NCBI RefSeq assembly: GCF_009363655.1
Contig: NZ_CP045393.1
Location: forward strand, 1,922,001-1,986,000
Direction: 5' to 3'
DNA: 64,000 bases
Origin: Roseovarius sp. THAF27
GTDB lineage: Bacteria; Pseudomonadota; Alphaproteobacteria; Rhodobacterales; Rhodobacteraceae
This document shows, one piece after another, positions 22,549 to 31,418 of the stretch (positions are counted from its first letter, which is position 1; every line of letters begins with the position of its first letter). The notes beneath the pieces were generated by a model. That model was not told where the DNA came from. It did no database searches and saw nothing but the letters and a program-made list of their open reading frames with translations. The position numbers were made by a program, and so were the translations under genes.

Positions 22549-23910
22549 TTGGACGGATTAAGCTTTCTCCCGCAGTTCGGTGGCCTTGCCCTGACCCTTC
22601 TGGCCTTTTTCGCGGCCCTGTCGGTCATCGTGGCGATCCACGAATACGGCCACTACATCGTCGGGCGCTGGTGCGGCATCAAGGCGGATGTCTTTTCGCT
22701 GGGGTTCGGCCCGGTCCTGTTCAGCCGGATGGACAGGCACGGCACGCGCTGGCAACTGGCCGCACTTCCCTTCGGCGGTTACGTCAAGTTCATGGGCGAC
22801 GCGAACGCCGCCAGCGGCACCAGCGACGGAACGGTCGAGGAGATGCCGCCCGAGATCAGGCGCAAGACCATGCTGGGCGCGCCGCTCTGGGCGCGGACGC
22901 TGACCGTGGCGGCGGGGCCGGTCTTCAACTTCATCCTGTCGATCCTTGTCTTCGGCGCGATCATCATGAGCCAGGGCAAGGTCACCGAGCCTTATGTCAT
23001 CGACAACCTGCGCCCGCTGCCGTTCGACGGTGTCACCCTGCAGGAGGGCGACGAACTGCTGGCGATCGAAGGGCAGGACATTCCGACGCTGATCAACATG
23101 GACGAGGAAGACCAAGAGGTCTTCCAGACCTTCATCGACGCGCTGCCGCGAGAACCCCTGCTGGACTACGAGGTGCGCCGCGACGGCGAGGTTGTCACGG
23201 CGACCGGACCGCACCCGCAGCCGCCGCTGGTGACCCAGCTGTCGCCCCGTTCGGCGGCGTTCGAATCGGGCCTGAAGCAGGAAGACGTGATCGTCGGGTT
23301 GGACGGCGAGAGGATCTATGCGTTCGATCAGCTCAAGGACGTGGTCGAGGGCTCGGACGGCGCCACCGTGGCGCTGGACGTGTGGCGCGATGGCGACCTG
23401 ATGGAATTCGACCTGACGCCGCGCAGGGTGGATGAGCCGCAGGAGGATGGCGGGTTCGAGACCAACTGGCGGATCGGCATCGTCGGCGGTCTGCCCTATG
23501 AATTGAAGACTGGGCCGCGCGGCTTCGGCGAATCCCTGTCGGGCGCGGTGTCGCAGACATGGGCGGTGATCTCGGGGTCGATGTCGGGCCTCTATCACAT
23601 GATCACCGGCGCGATCAGCAGCTGCAACATGTCGGGACCCATCGGCATCGCCGAGGTGTCGGGCGCGATGGCAAGCCAGGGCGTGGACAGCTTCATCTGG
23701 TTCATCGCGGTGCTGTCCACCGCCGTGGGCCTGTTGAACCTGTTTCCGATTCCGGTCCTGGATGGCGGCCACCTGGTGTTTTACGCCTACGAGGCCGTGG
23801 CCGGCCGGCCGCCCAGCGAACGCGCGCTGCGGATCATGATGACCGTGGGCCTGACGCTGGTGCTTGGCGTGATGCTGTTCGCGCTGTTCAACGACATCTT
23901 CTGCCCCTGA
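22549..23910 (+). CDS. rseP: site-2 protease RseP (RIP metalloprotease)
   Basis: RseP cuts membrane-spanning anti-sigma factors and signal-peptide remnants inside the membrane. The 453-residue protein has H-E-Y-G-H near residue 32 in the first span (HExxH zinc site), and a second zinc ligand region N-L-F-P-I-P-V-L-D-G-G-H near the C-terminus. PDZ-like sequence lies between, including S-P-R-S-A-A-F-E-S-G-L-K. The TTG start is an inference; the frame begins immediately before the first membrane span. It lies 6 bases after dxr. Confidence 0.93.
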   Translation: MDGLSFLPQFGGLALTLLAFFAALSVIVAIHEYGHYIVGRWCGIKADVFSLGFGPVLFSRMDRHGTRWQLAALPFGGYVKFMGDANAASGTSDGTVEEMPPEIRRKTMLGAPLWARTLTVAAGPVFNFILSILVFGAIIMSQGKVTEPYVIDNLRPLPFDGVTLQEGDELLAIEGQDIPTLINMDEEDQEVFQTFIDALPREPLLDYEVRRDGEVVTATGPHPQPPLVTQLSPRSAAFESGLKQEDVIVGLDGERIYAFDQLKDVVEGSDGATVALDVWRDGDLMEFDLTPRRVDEPQEDGGFETNWRIGIVGGLPYELKTGPRGFGESLSGAVSQTWAVISGSMSGLYHMITGAISSCNMSGPIGIAEVSGAMASQGVDSFIWFIAVLSTAVGLLNLFPIPVLDGGHLVFYAYEAVAGRPPSERALRIMMTVGLTLVLGVMLFALFNDIFCP

Positions 23911-24064
23911 TCGGACCGATACCAGGGCGGCGACGGGAAGAGCGGGGCAGGGCGCACGCGGCCTGCCCTGAAAACGTCATTTTTTCCGCCCGAGTATCGT
24001 CACAAAAGAATCGGAAAAGCCGGGTAATACCCTGATCACAAGCGCGTTGAAGGCCGGACACTAC

Positions 24065-24190
24065 ATGCAACACGTTCTGAACGGATATCGCGGGATGACC
24101 CTGTTGGTGAATTTGAACTGGGACCGCATCCTGTATCTTGCGACCATCGCCGTCGCGCTCTGGGCCGGGGCCTTTGTAGGCTCTCTGTAA
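24065..24190 (+). CDS. small single-span membrane protein
   Basis: A 41-residue frame with a polar N-terminus (M-Q-H-V-L-N-G-Y-R-G) and a hydrophobic C-terminal half (I-L-Y-L-A-T-I-A-V-A-L-W-A-G-A-F-V-G). It sits in the otherwise uncoded gap between rseP and bamA, whose products work in envelope homeostasis. No enzymatic motif. The coding call rests on amino-acid composition and membrane topology, not on a recognised family. Confidence 0.5.
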   Translation: MQHVLNGYRGMTLLVNLNWDRILYLATIAVALWAGAFVGSL

Positions 24191-24314
24191 GGGCCGCGGA
24201 TCGCAGCGTCGCCGTAACGACGCACTCACGCAAAAATCTCCCATACTCGTTTTGACAACCCTCCCCGGACCCGGTAGTGCTTTTGCCCATTGGGATGGCT
24301 GATTGGGTTTGCTG

Positions 24315-26630
24315 ATGAAACTGTCGATCGGGTTGGGGACAAAGCGCTTTTCAGGGCTTTATTCAACGCACTTTCTTTCGCTGCTTTTCGCGGCCGGCCT
24401 GATGGCCGCCGCCCTGTCCGCCGCATCGCCGGCGCAGGCGCAAAGCTACCGCTTCACCAACGTGTCCATCGAGGGCAACCAGCGGATCGAGGGTGGCACG
24501 ATCCTCAGCCAGGCGGGCATCGCGCGGGGCGAGACGGTCAGCGCCGGTCAGTTGAACGACGCCGCGCAGCGCATTCGCGCCAGCGGTCTTTTCGAGGACG
24601 TTCAGGTCATCCCGCAGGGCAACACGCTGGTGATCCGGGTCATCGAGTACCCGACGATCAACCGCGTCGCCTTCGAGGGCAACCGGCGCATCAAGGACGC
24701 CGATCTGCAAGGGTTCATCGAAAGCGAGCCGCGCCAGGTGTTCAGCCCGTCGCGGGTGGAACGCGACATTGCCATCATGACCGAGGCCTATGAACAGAAC
24801 GGCCGCGTCTCGGCCCGGATCCAGCCCAAGGTGATCCGCCGCAGCGACAACCGCATCGACCTGGTCTACGAGATCTTCGAGGGCGGTGCGATCGAGGTGA
24901 ACCGGGTCAGCTTTGTCGGCAACCGGGCCTATTCCGACCGCCGGCTGCGCCGCGTGGTGGACAGCAAGCAGGCGGGCCTGCTGCGCGCCATCGTCTCGCG
25001 CGACACGTTCAATGCCGAGCGGCTGGAATTCGACAAGCAGGTGCTGCGCGATTTCTACCTGTCGCGCGGCTACGTGGATTTCCGGGTCACCGGCACCAAC
25101 GCCGAACTGGCGCAGGAACGCGACAGCTATTTCGTGACCTTCAACGTGCAGGAAGGCCAGCAATTCCGCTTTGGGCAGGTCACCACCACGAGCGAGATCC
25201 CCGAGGCCGATGCCGCCGTATATCAGAACGTGCTGAAGATTCGCCCGGGCGTCGTCTATTCGCCCACTCTGGTCGAGAGTTCGATCGCGCGGATGGAACG
25301 GCTGGCGATCAAGCAGGGTGTCGACTTCCTGCGGGTCGAGCCGGTCATCACCCGCAACGAGCGGGAGCTGACGCTGGACGTGGAGTTCATGCTGGTGCGC
25401 GGGCCGCGCGTCTTTGTCGAACGCATCGACATCGAGGGCAATACCACCACGCTGGACCGCGTCATCCGTCGGCAGTTCACCCCGGTCGAGGGCGACCCGT
25501 TCAACCCGCGCCAGATTCGCGAAGCCGCCGAGCGCATCCGCGCGCTGCGCTATTTCGAGGACGTGGACGTGGAGGCCCGCGAAGGGTCGGACCCCAGCCA
25601 GGTCGTGGTCGACGTGGATGTCGAGGAAACCACCACCGGCACGCTGTCCTTCGGCGGCAGCTACAGCTCGGACGGCGGGTTCGGCCTGACGCTGGGCTTT
25701 TCCGAGCGCAATTTCCTGGGCCGTGGCCAGCGCGTGACAGCACAGATCGCGGCCTCGGCGGATACTGCGAACTACAACCTTTCCTTTGCCGAGCCGGCCT
25801 TCCTGGGCCGCGACGTGGAATTCGCGATCCAGACCTCGTTGCTGGAAACCGATGGCAACAACAGTCTTTACGACACCGTCCAGGGCGTCTTCCAGCCCAG
25901 CCTGACCTTCCCCGTGTCCGAGAACAGCCGCCTGTCGCTGTATTACCGCGCCGGCTATCAGGAGATGGATGACTATACCGGCGTTTCGCCCACTCTCGCC
26001 GCCGAGGTCGCGCAGGGCGATTACTTTACCAGCGGTATCGGCACGCGCGTCGTCTTCGACACGCGGCGCACGGGGCTCAACCCCAATGCCGGCGTTCTGA
26101 TCGATGCGGGCGTGGAATATAACGGGCTTGGTGGAGACCTCGAGTACATGAAGTACTCCATGCGTGTGGCCGGGCAAAAACTTGCCTTCAACGAAGAGAT
26201 CACGCTGCGCGCCTCGGTCGAGGCCGGTGCGCTGGATTTCATGGGCGGTGATCAGTCCCGCGCCATCGACCGTTATACCGGGCAGGTGATGCGCGGCTTC
26301 GATTCCAACGGAATGGGCCCGATCCAGAATGGCGAACACCTGGGCGGCAACCTCTATGCGGTCGCCAAGTTCGACGTGGAATTCCCGCTGGGCACGCCCG
26401 AGGAATTCGGCCTGTCGGGCGGTGCGTTCTACGATGTCGGCGCGATCTGGAACGTCGACACGATCGGTGCGGCGCAATCGACCGGGTTCAATCCGCGCCA
26501 CGTCGTCGGCCTGTCGCTGTTCTGGGACTCGCCGTTCGGTCCGCTGCGGCTGAACTTCTCGAAAGCGCTCAAGAAAGAGCCGGGCGACATCGAGCGCGAG
26601 TTCGATATCACGGTACGCACGGAATTCTGA
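24315..26630 (+). CDS. bamA: outer-membrane protein assembly factor BamA
   Basis: BamA folds and inserts beta-barrel proteins into the outer membrane. The 771-residue protein has a signal peptide ending A-Q-A near residue 40, then five POTRA domains (first strand F-T-N-V-S-I-E-G-N-Q-R-I) to about residue 410. A 16-strand barrel follows, ending V-R-T-E-F with the terminal aromatic Phe. The barrel motif Q-x-F-x-x-G-G-D-Q/x-x-R is represented by F-M-G-G-D-Q-S-R. ATG 24315 is chosen over the TTG at 24303. Confidence 0.96.
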   Translation: MKLSIGLGTKRFSGLYSTHFLSLLFAAGLMAAALSAASPAQAQSYRFTNVSIEGNQRIEGGTILSQAGIARGETVSAGQLNDAAQRIRASGLFEDVQVIPQGNTLVIRVIEYPTINRVAFEGNRRIKDADLQGFIESEPRQVFSPSRVERDIAIMTEAYEQNGRVSARIQPKVIRRSDNRIDLVYEIFEGGAIEVNRVSFVGNRAYSDRRLRRVVDSKQAGLLRAIVSRDTFNAERLEFDKQVLRDFYLSRGYVDFRVTGTNAELAQERDSYFVTFNVQEGQQFRFGQVTTTSEIPEADAAVYQNVLKIRPGVVYSPTLVESSIARMERLAIKQGVDFLRVEPVITRNERELTLDVEFMLVRGPRVFVERIDIEGNTTTLDRVIRRQFTPVEGDPFNPRQIREAAERIRALRYFEDVDVEAREGSDPSQVVVDVDVEETTTGTLSFGGSYSSDGGFGLTLGFSERNFLGRGQRVTAQIAASADTANYNLSFAEPAFLGRDVEFAIQTSLLETDGNNSLYDTVQGVFQPSLTFPVSENSRLSLYYRAGYQEMDDYTGVSPTLAAEVAQGDYFTSGIGTRVVFDTRRTGLNPNAGVLIDAGVEYNGLGGDLEYMKYSMRVAGQKLAFNEEITLRASVEAGALDFMGGDQSRAIDRYTGQVMRGFDSNGMGPIQNGEHLGGNLYAVAKFDVEFPLGTPEEFGLSGGAFYDVGAIWNVDTIGAAQSTGFNPRHVVGLSLFWDSPFGPLRLNFSKALKKEPGDIEREFDITVRTEF

Positions 26631-26631
26631 G

Positions 26632-27267
26632 ATGAGGCCGCTACGGGCGCTGCTGATGTCGGTGGCCCTGCTGGTGGTCCCGGCCTGGGTCGCCGGTGGC
26701 GCCGTGCCCGCGCTGGCGCAGAACGTCGGCGTGGTGCAGAGCGATATCCTGGTAGTGGATCCCGAACGCCTGTTCGAGGATACCCGCATGGGGCAAGCCA
26801 TCACGTCCCGCCTGCAGCAGGAGCGCGAGGACCTGATCGCGCTCAACCGCAAGCTCGAGTCCGAGCTGGAAGCCGAGGAACGGGCGCTGACCGAACAGCG
26901 GGATACGACATCTCCGGAAAATTTCCGCGCCCTGGCCGACGCCTTTGACGAGAAGGTGCAGCAGATCCGCGCCGACAGCCAGCGCCGGGTCCGCCAGCAC
27001 GAACGCAACCGCGAACGCGCGCCTCTGGATTTCATGCGCCAGGTAGAACCTGTGCTGGTCGAACTGATGCGCGAGGCCGGGGCCTCGGTGGTGATGGACC
27101 GGCGCACGGTGCTGTTGCAGGACGATGTCGTCGACATCACCAGCGCCGCGGTGCAACGCATCGACGCCACGCTGGGCGACGGTGCGGGCAATGAGGGGGA
27201 GCCTTCGCAGGCCGGCAGCGAGGACGACGCCGCCGGGGACGGCACCGAAGACGCGACCGACAACTAA
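26632..27267 (+). CDS. OmpH/Skp family periplasmic chaperone
   Basis: Skp-type chaperones hold unfolded outer-membrane proteins on the way to BamA. The 211-residue product has a signal peptide ending A-L-A-Q near residue 31. The Skp fold follows: a short core strand ([11 protein letters not shown]) and two long charged helices (about residues 60-145) rich in Arg, Glu and Gln. A low-complexity acidic tail of about 30 residues is an addition to the family core. It begins one base after the bamA stop. Confidence 0.88.
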   Translation: MRPLRALLMSVALLVVPAWVAGGAVPALAQNVGVVQSDILVVDPERLFEDTRMGQAITSRLQQEREDLIALNRKLESELEAEERALTEQRDTTSPENFRALADAFDEKVQQIRADSQRRVRQHERNRERAPLDFMRQVEPVLVELMREAGASVVMDRRTVLLQDDVVDITSAAVQRIDATLGDGAGNEGEPSQAGSEDDAAGDGTEDATDN

Positions 27268-27379
27268 AGCGTTTCGCCACTTACCTGGGCCATCAGCGAA
27301 AGGCGAGACGTGTGCACCGATTGGCTGTCGTGCTGCGTTTCGCGGGTCAGCTGTGACACAGGTTTATCGCGAAACGCTT
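27267..27379. repeat. nested palindromic REP/MITE-like element between skp and fabZ
   Basis: The ends are a perfect 10-bp inverted repeat, AAGCGTTTCG at 27267-27276 and CGAAACGCTT at 27370-27379. Inside are two hairpins. One pairs CGTTTCGCC (27270-27278) with GGCGAGACG (27302-27310, one wobble). The other pairs GCGTTTCGCG (27335-27344) with CGCGAAACGC (27368-27377) exactly. The repeated GCGTTTCG core and nested symmetry look like a bipartite REP-type unit. No coding frame explains it. Whether it occurs elsewhere in the genome cannot be seen here. Confidence 0.6.
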
Positions 27380-27487
27380 CAGGCGCGGACGCCGCCGCGC
27401 TTGCCCCGCCGGAGCCGAGTTGCTAAGCCGGGACACCGGGCGCGACGGCTGAGGCCCGCGCGACAGGGCAGAAGGAATAAACGACAC

Positions 27488-27952
27488 ATGACCCCCCCTC
27501 TCGACAGCGCCGATATCGGCCGCATCCAACGGCTGATCCCGCATCGCTATCCGTTCCTGCTGGTGGACAAGGTCGTGGACATGGACGGGATCTCCTCGGC
27601 TCGCGGCATCAAGAACGTCACGATGAACGAGCCGCATTTCCAGGGCCACTTTCCGGCCAAGCCGATCATGCCGGGCGTCACCATCGTCGAGGCGATGGCG
27701 CAGACAGCCGCCGTCATGGTGGGCGCCGCGCTGGAGATGGAGGACCGCGATCTGCTGGTCTATTTCATGGCCATCGAGGGCTGCAAGTTCCGCCGCATGG
27801 TGGTGCCCGGCGACGTGCTGGAGCTGAAGGTGACCACCACGCGCGGCAAGCCCGGCGGCAAGGTCTGGCGCTTTCACGGCGAGGCGACGGTCGAGGGAGA
27901 ACTGGCCTGCGAGGCTGATTTCACCGCGATGATGGACCTGCCGAAGGAGTGA
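27488..27952 (+). CDS. fabZ: 3-hydroxyacyl-ACP dehydratase FabZ
   Basis: FabZ dehydrates 3-hydroxyacyl-ACP in fatty-acid synthesis and competes with LpxA for substrate. The 154-residue hotdog protein has [11 protein letters not shown] near residue 17, the catalytic His in E-P-H-F-Q-G-H-F-P near residue 50 and the Glu in [11 protein letters not shown] near residue 64. It overlaps a possible lpxA GTG start by 4 bases. Confidence 0.96.
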   Translation: MTPPLDSADIGRIQRLIPHRYPFLLVDKVVDMDGISSARGIKNVTMNEPHFQGHFPAKPIMPGVTIVEAMAQTAAVMVGAALEMEDRDLLVYFMAIEGCKFRRMVVPGDVLELKVTTTRGKPGGKVWRFHGEATVEGELACEADFTAMMDLPKE

Positions 27953-27957
27953 CCCGC

Positions 27958-28752
27958 ATGGCCGAGACGCGCATCCATTCCAGTGCGGTCATCGAGGAGG
28001 GCGCCCAGATCGGCGCCGGGGTCGAGATCGGCCCGTTTTGCCATGTCGGGCCAGAAGTTCGCTTGGGCGATGATGTGGTTCTGAAATCGCACGTGGTCGT
28101 GACCGGCGACACGCAAGTGGGGGACGGATCGGTGATCTTTTCCTTCGCCTGCATCGGAGAGATCCCGCAGGACCTGAAATTCGCCGGCGAGAAGACGCGG
28201 TTGGTCATCGGCCAGCGCAACCGCATCCGCGAGCATGTGACGATGAACTCCGGCACCGAAGGCGGCGGCGGCATCACCCGCGTGGGCGATGACGGGCTTT
28301 TCATGGCCGGCTGTCACGTGGCGCATGACGTGCAGGTGGGCAACCGGGTGATCATCGTGAACAACGCCGCCCTTGCAGGCCATTGCGTGGTCGAGGATGA
28401 CGTGATCATCGGCGGGCTTTCGGGCGTGCACCAATGGGTGCGCATCGGGCAGGGCGCGATCATCGGCGCGGTCACCATGGTGACCAACGACGTGATTCCC
28501 TACGGCCTGGTCCAGGCGCCGCGCGGGCATCTCGATGGTCTGAACCTGGTGGGTCTCAAGCGGCGTGGCGTGGCGCGCAAGGACATCACCGCGCTGCGCG
28601 CCGCGTTCCAGATGCTGGCGCAGGGCGAAGGCGCGTTCCAGGACCGCGCCCGCCGGCTGGGTGAGGAGACCGAGAGCGACTATGTGCGTCAGATCGTGAA
28701 TTTCGTGCTGGCCGAAAGCGATCGGTCCTTCCTCACCCCCGGCGCGGGCTGA
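27958..28752 (+). CDS. lpxA: acyl-ACP--UDP-N-acetylglucosamine O-acyltransferase
   Basis: LpxA starts lipid A synthesis by putting a 3-hydroxyacyl chain on UDP-GlcNAc. The 264-residue left-handed beta-helix protein shows hexapeptide repeats from I-H-S-S-A-V-I onward. It has the catalytic-His region G-C-H-V-A-H-D-V-Q-V near residue 122, then N-A-A-L-A-G-H-C-V-V-E and the C-terminal L-V-G-L-K-R-R-G. AAGGAG precedes ATG 27958; a GTG at 27949 overlapping the fabZ stop is the other option. Confidence 0.95.
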   Translation: MAETRIHSSAVIEEGAQIGAGVEIGPFCHVGPEVRLGDDVVLKSHVVVTGDTQVGDGSVIFSFACIGEIPQDLKFAGEKTRLVIGQRNRIREHVTMNSGTEGGGGITRVGDDGLFMAGCHVAHDVQVGNRVIIVNNAALAGHCVVEDDVIIGGLSGVHQWVRIGQGAIIGAVTMVTNDVIPYGLVQAPRGHLDGLNLVGLKRRGVARKDITALRAAFQMLAQGEGAFQDRARRLGEETESDYVRQIVNFVLAESDRSFLTPGAG

Positions 28753-28760
28753 GGCGCGCC

Positions 28761-29681
28761 ATGACGCTGGCGCTCATCGCAGGGCAGGGCGGCCTGCCAC
28801 CACAGCTGGTGCGGGTCATGCTGGCCCGTGGAGAGGTGCCGGTCATCTGCGAGATCGAGCAGTTCCCGTCGGACGTCAAAGGCGAACTGCCGCGGCTGGG
28901 CTTTCGCCTTGAAACGCTGGGCAGCTTCATCGCCACCGCGAAAGAGATCGGCGTCACACGGATCTGCATGGCCGGGGCCATGCGCCGTCCGCCGATTGAT
29001 CCCGCGCAGATCGACGCGGCGACCCTGCCGCTGGTGCCCAAGGTCCAGGCGGCGCTGACCAATTCGGGCGACGACAGCACGCTGCGCATTTTCACGCAGA
29101 TCTTCGAGGAGGCGGGACTGGAGGTGATCGGCGCGGTCGAGATCGACCCGTCGCTCTTGCCGCCCGAAGGCGTGACCGGCACGCTGCCCAAGGGCGTGGA
29201 GCGCGACATCGCGGTGGCGGAGGCGGCGCTGGTTGACCTTGCGGCGGCCGACAAGGGACAGGCGGTGGTGGTGCGCGACGGCGCGGTCATCGCCCGCGAG
29301 GATGCCCGCGGCACCGATGCCATGCTGGGCGACCTTTGCCCCGAGACGCCGAGCCATTGGCTGTCCGACGACCCGTTCGAGATCGTGGGCGACATGCTCG
29401 ACAGCGTGGCCGACTGGCTGAGCGGCCCGGTGGCCGAGGCGCGGGCCGCCGAGGATAAGAGCGAGGGCGGCATTCTCTTCAAGGCCCCCAAGCCCGGGCA
29501 GGAATTGCGCGTGGACATGCCGCTCATTGGCCTTGGCACCGTCATGCGTGCCGCCGAAGCGGGGCTGGCGGGCCTCGTGATCGAGGCGGGCGGCGTGATG
29601 CTGCTCGACCCGGACGGCGTGGCCGAGGTGTTGCGCGCACAAGGCATGTTCCTGTGGGTCCGACCGCGGGACGTGGCATGA
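28761..29681 (+). CDS. lpxI: UDP-2,3-diacylglucosamine diphosphatase LpxI
   Basis: LpxI (DUF1009) hydrolyses UDP-2,3-diacylglucosamine to lipid X and UMP, replacing LpxH in many alphaproteobacteria. The 306-residue protein starts L-A-L-I-A-G-Q-G-G-L-P. Family features are the M-A-G-A-M-R-R-P central segment, T-N-S-G-D-D-S-T-L-R, and the C-terminal A-E-A-G-L-A-G-L-V-I-E-A-G-G. Its position between lpxA and lpxB, with 4 bases overlapping lpxB, supports the assignment. Confidence 0.94.
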   Translation: MTLALIAGQGGLPPQLVRVMLARGEVPVICEIEQFPSDVKGELPRLGFRLETLGSFIATAKEIGVTRICMAGAMRRPPIDPAQIDAATLPLVPKVQAALTNSGDDSTLRIFTQIFEEAGLEVIGAVEIDPSLLPPEGVTGTLPKGVERDIAVAEAALVDLAAADKGQAVVVRDGAVIAREDARGTDAMLGDLCPETPSHWLSDDPFEIVGDMLDSVADWLSGPVAEARAAEDKSEGGILFKAPKPGQELRVDMPLIGLGTVMRAAEAGLAGLVIEAGGVMLLDPDGVAEVLRAQGMFLWVRPRDVA

Positions 29682-30823
29682 AGGTTTTTGTCATCGCCGG
29701 CGAGGCGTCGGGCGACCGGCTGGGCGCGGCGCTGATGGCGGGCCTCAAATCGCTGACCGAGGTGGAGTTCGCGGGCGTGGGCGGCGACCAGATGCAGGCC
29801 GAGGGGTTTACGTCGCTCTTTCCCATGGAAGAGTTGAGCGTCATGGGGCTGGTCGAGATCCTTCCCAAGTATTTCCACCTCAAGCGCCGCATCCGCGAGA
29901 CCGCCCAAGCCGCGATCGACTATGACCCGGACGTGGTGATCGGGATCGACAGCCCCGATTTCTGCCTGCGCGTGGCGAGCATCATCAAAGAGCGCAGTGA
30001 TTTGCGCACCGTGCACTACGTCGCCCCCTCGGTCTGGGCGTGGCGGCCCAAGCGGGCCGACAAGATGGCGAAGGTGATCGACCAGGTTCTGGCGCTTCTG
30101 CCATTCGAGCCACCCTACCTGGAGGCAGCCGGCGTGGACTGCGATTTCGTCGGGCACCCGGTGGTGAATGATGAACCCGCCGCGGACGACGAAATCGCCG
30201 CCTTCCGCGCCGATCACGGCTTGGGCGATGCGCCGGTGCTGCTGGTGCTGCCGGGCTCGCGCGGCAGCGAGGTCGCGCGTCTCGGCCCGATTTTCGGTGA
30301 CGCGATCCGGCAGGTTTGCGCGGCGAAACCGGAGTTGCGACTGGTGATCCCGACCGTTGCGGCGCGCACCGAACAGGTTACGGAGCTTGTGGCCGACTGG
30401 CCCGGCGACCCGGTTGTGGTCGTGCCAAAGGGTCAGGCCGACAAGCGGCGCAAAGCCGCGGCCTTTGGCTGTGCGCAAGGTGCATTGGCGGCGTCGGGCA
30501 CCGTCTCGCTGGAACTGGCCGCCGCCGACACACCGATGGTCATCGCCTATGACGCCGCGTGGCTGACGCGCGAGATCATCCGCCGGATGCTGATCATCGA
30601 CACGCTGACGTTGGTCAACCTGGTGTCGGAAACCCGCGCCATCCCCGAGTTTAACGGCGAGCGGTGTCGCGCGGATCTTATCGCGCCCGGCGTTCTGGAC
30701 ATGCTCGACAATCCCGGTCCGCAGCGCGATGCGATGCGCCTGACGATGGAACGGCTGGGCCGTGGCGGCGAGGATCCCGGCCTGCGTGCCGCCCGCGCAG
30801 TGCTGGACCGGATGCCGGGCTAA
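29678..30823 (+). CDS. lpxB: lipid-A-disaccharide synthase
   Basis: LpxB joins lipid X to UDP-diacylglucosamine to make the lipid A disaccharide. The 381-residue GT-B protein has I-A-G-E-A-S-G-D-R-L-G at the N-terminus, G-V-G-G-D-Q-M, V-A-P-S-V-W-A-W-R-P-K-R near residue 115 and L-L-P-G-S-R-x-S-E-V near residue 190. ATG 29678 overlaps the lpxI stop by 4 bases. Confidence 0.95.
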   Translation: MKVFVIAGEASGDRLGAALMAGLKSLTEVEFAGVGGDQMQAEGFTSLFPMEELSVMGLVEILPKYFHLKRRIRETAQAAIDYDPDVVIGIDSPDFCLRVASIIKERSDLRTVHYVAPSVWAWRPKRADKMAKVIDQVLALLPFEPPYLEAAGVDCDFVGHPVVNDEPAADDEIAAFRADHGLGDAPVLLVLPGSRGSEVARLGPIFGDAIRQVCAAKPELRLVIPTVAARTEQVTELVADWPGDPVVVVPKGQADKRRKAAAFGCAQGALAASGTVSLELAAADTPMVIAYDAAWLTREIIRRMLIIDTLTLVNLVSETRAIPEFNGERCRADLIAPGVLDMLDNPGPQRDAMRLTMERLGRGGEDPGLRAARAVLDRMPG

Positions 30824-30878
30824 GTGGCTGCGCGCCCACGTCAATCGTCCGTTAACGGGAATCGCGCAGGCTTGGGGC

Positions 30879-31394
30879 ATGGTACAGCTACTTCCTATCC
30901 GCCGCCGTGGCGAAACGAGCTTCGTGACCCTGACGCTGGCCGAGCGCGATGCGACGACTCTGGTGGACGAAATCGACCACCTGCAAGCGACGGTGCGCAT
31001 GGTGCGCGACCTCTGGCCGTTCGAGCTGGACGCCTGGGTCGTCCTGCCCGACCACCTGCACGCCGTCCTGACATTGCCCCATGGCGACGCCGACCTTGCC
31101 ATCCGGCTCAAGACGATCAAGGCGCGGTTTGCCTCGCGGGTCTCGACACGGGCGATGACACCCAGCCAGATCGCGGCGGGCGGCGCGCATCTGTGGGTGC
31201 CGCAGGACATCGTCGAACCTGTCCGCAGCCCAGCGGAGATCGAGGCGTTCCGCCAGCATTGCCGGACCGATCCGGTGCGCCACGGCTTCGTCGCCGACCC
31301 GCAGGTATGGAAATCCTCGTCGTTTCGGCAGGACAGCCAGACCGATCCGCGCCGTTATGAAAGGATCCCCCGGGGTGTGGTCGGGTTTGGGTAG
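30879..31394 (+). CDS. REP-associated tyrosine transposase (RAYT)-like protein, catalytic Tyr not recognisable
   Basis: A 171-residue Y1-transposase-fold protein of the RAYT group, single-copy relatives of IS200/IS605 transposases that act on REP palindromes. The HUH metal site is clear: V-V-L-P-D-H-L-H-A-V near residues 55-64, then a helix I-R-L-K-T-I-K-A-R-F. Where family members have a Tyr-Ile-His-x-Asn-Pro-Val segment with the nucleophile, this protein reads F-R-Q-H-C-R-T-D-P-V-R-H-G (residues 124-136), with no Tyr. The usual W-Q-x-R-x-W-E-H segment is also changed (W-V-P-Q-D-I-V-E). It may be inactive or domesticated. Ends with S-S-F-R-Q. Confidence 0.75.
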   Translation: MVQLLPIRRRGETSFVTLTLAERDATTLVDEIDHLQATVRMVRDLWPFELDAWVVLPDHLHAVLTLPHGDADLAIRLKTIKARFASRVSTRAMTPSQIAAGGAHLWVPQDIVEPVRSPAEIEAFRQHCRTDPVRHGFVADPQVWKSSSFRQDSQTDPRRYERIPRGVVGFG

Positions 31395-31418
31395 CCCGTG
31401 CCTGCGGCCTGACCCCGG

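Noticed and set aside
24363..27263. 966-codon minus-strand frame opposite bamA and skp
   Set aside because: Antisense to two well-supported envelope genes; residues are repetitive and without motifs.
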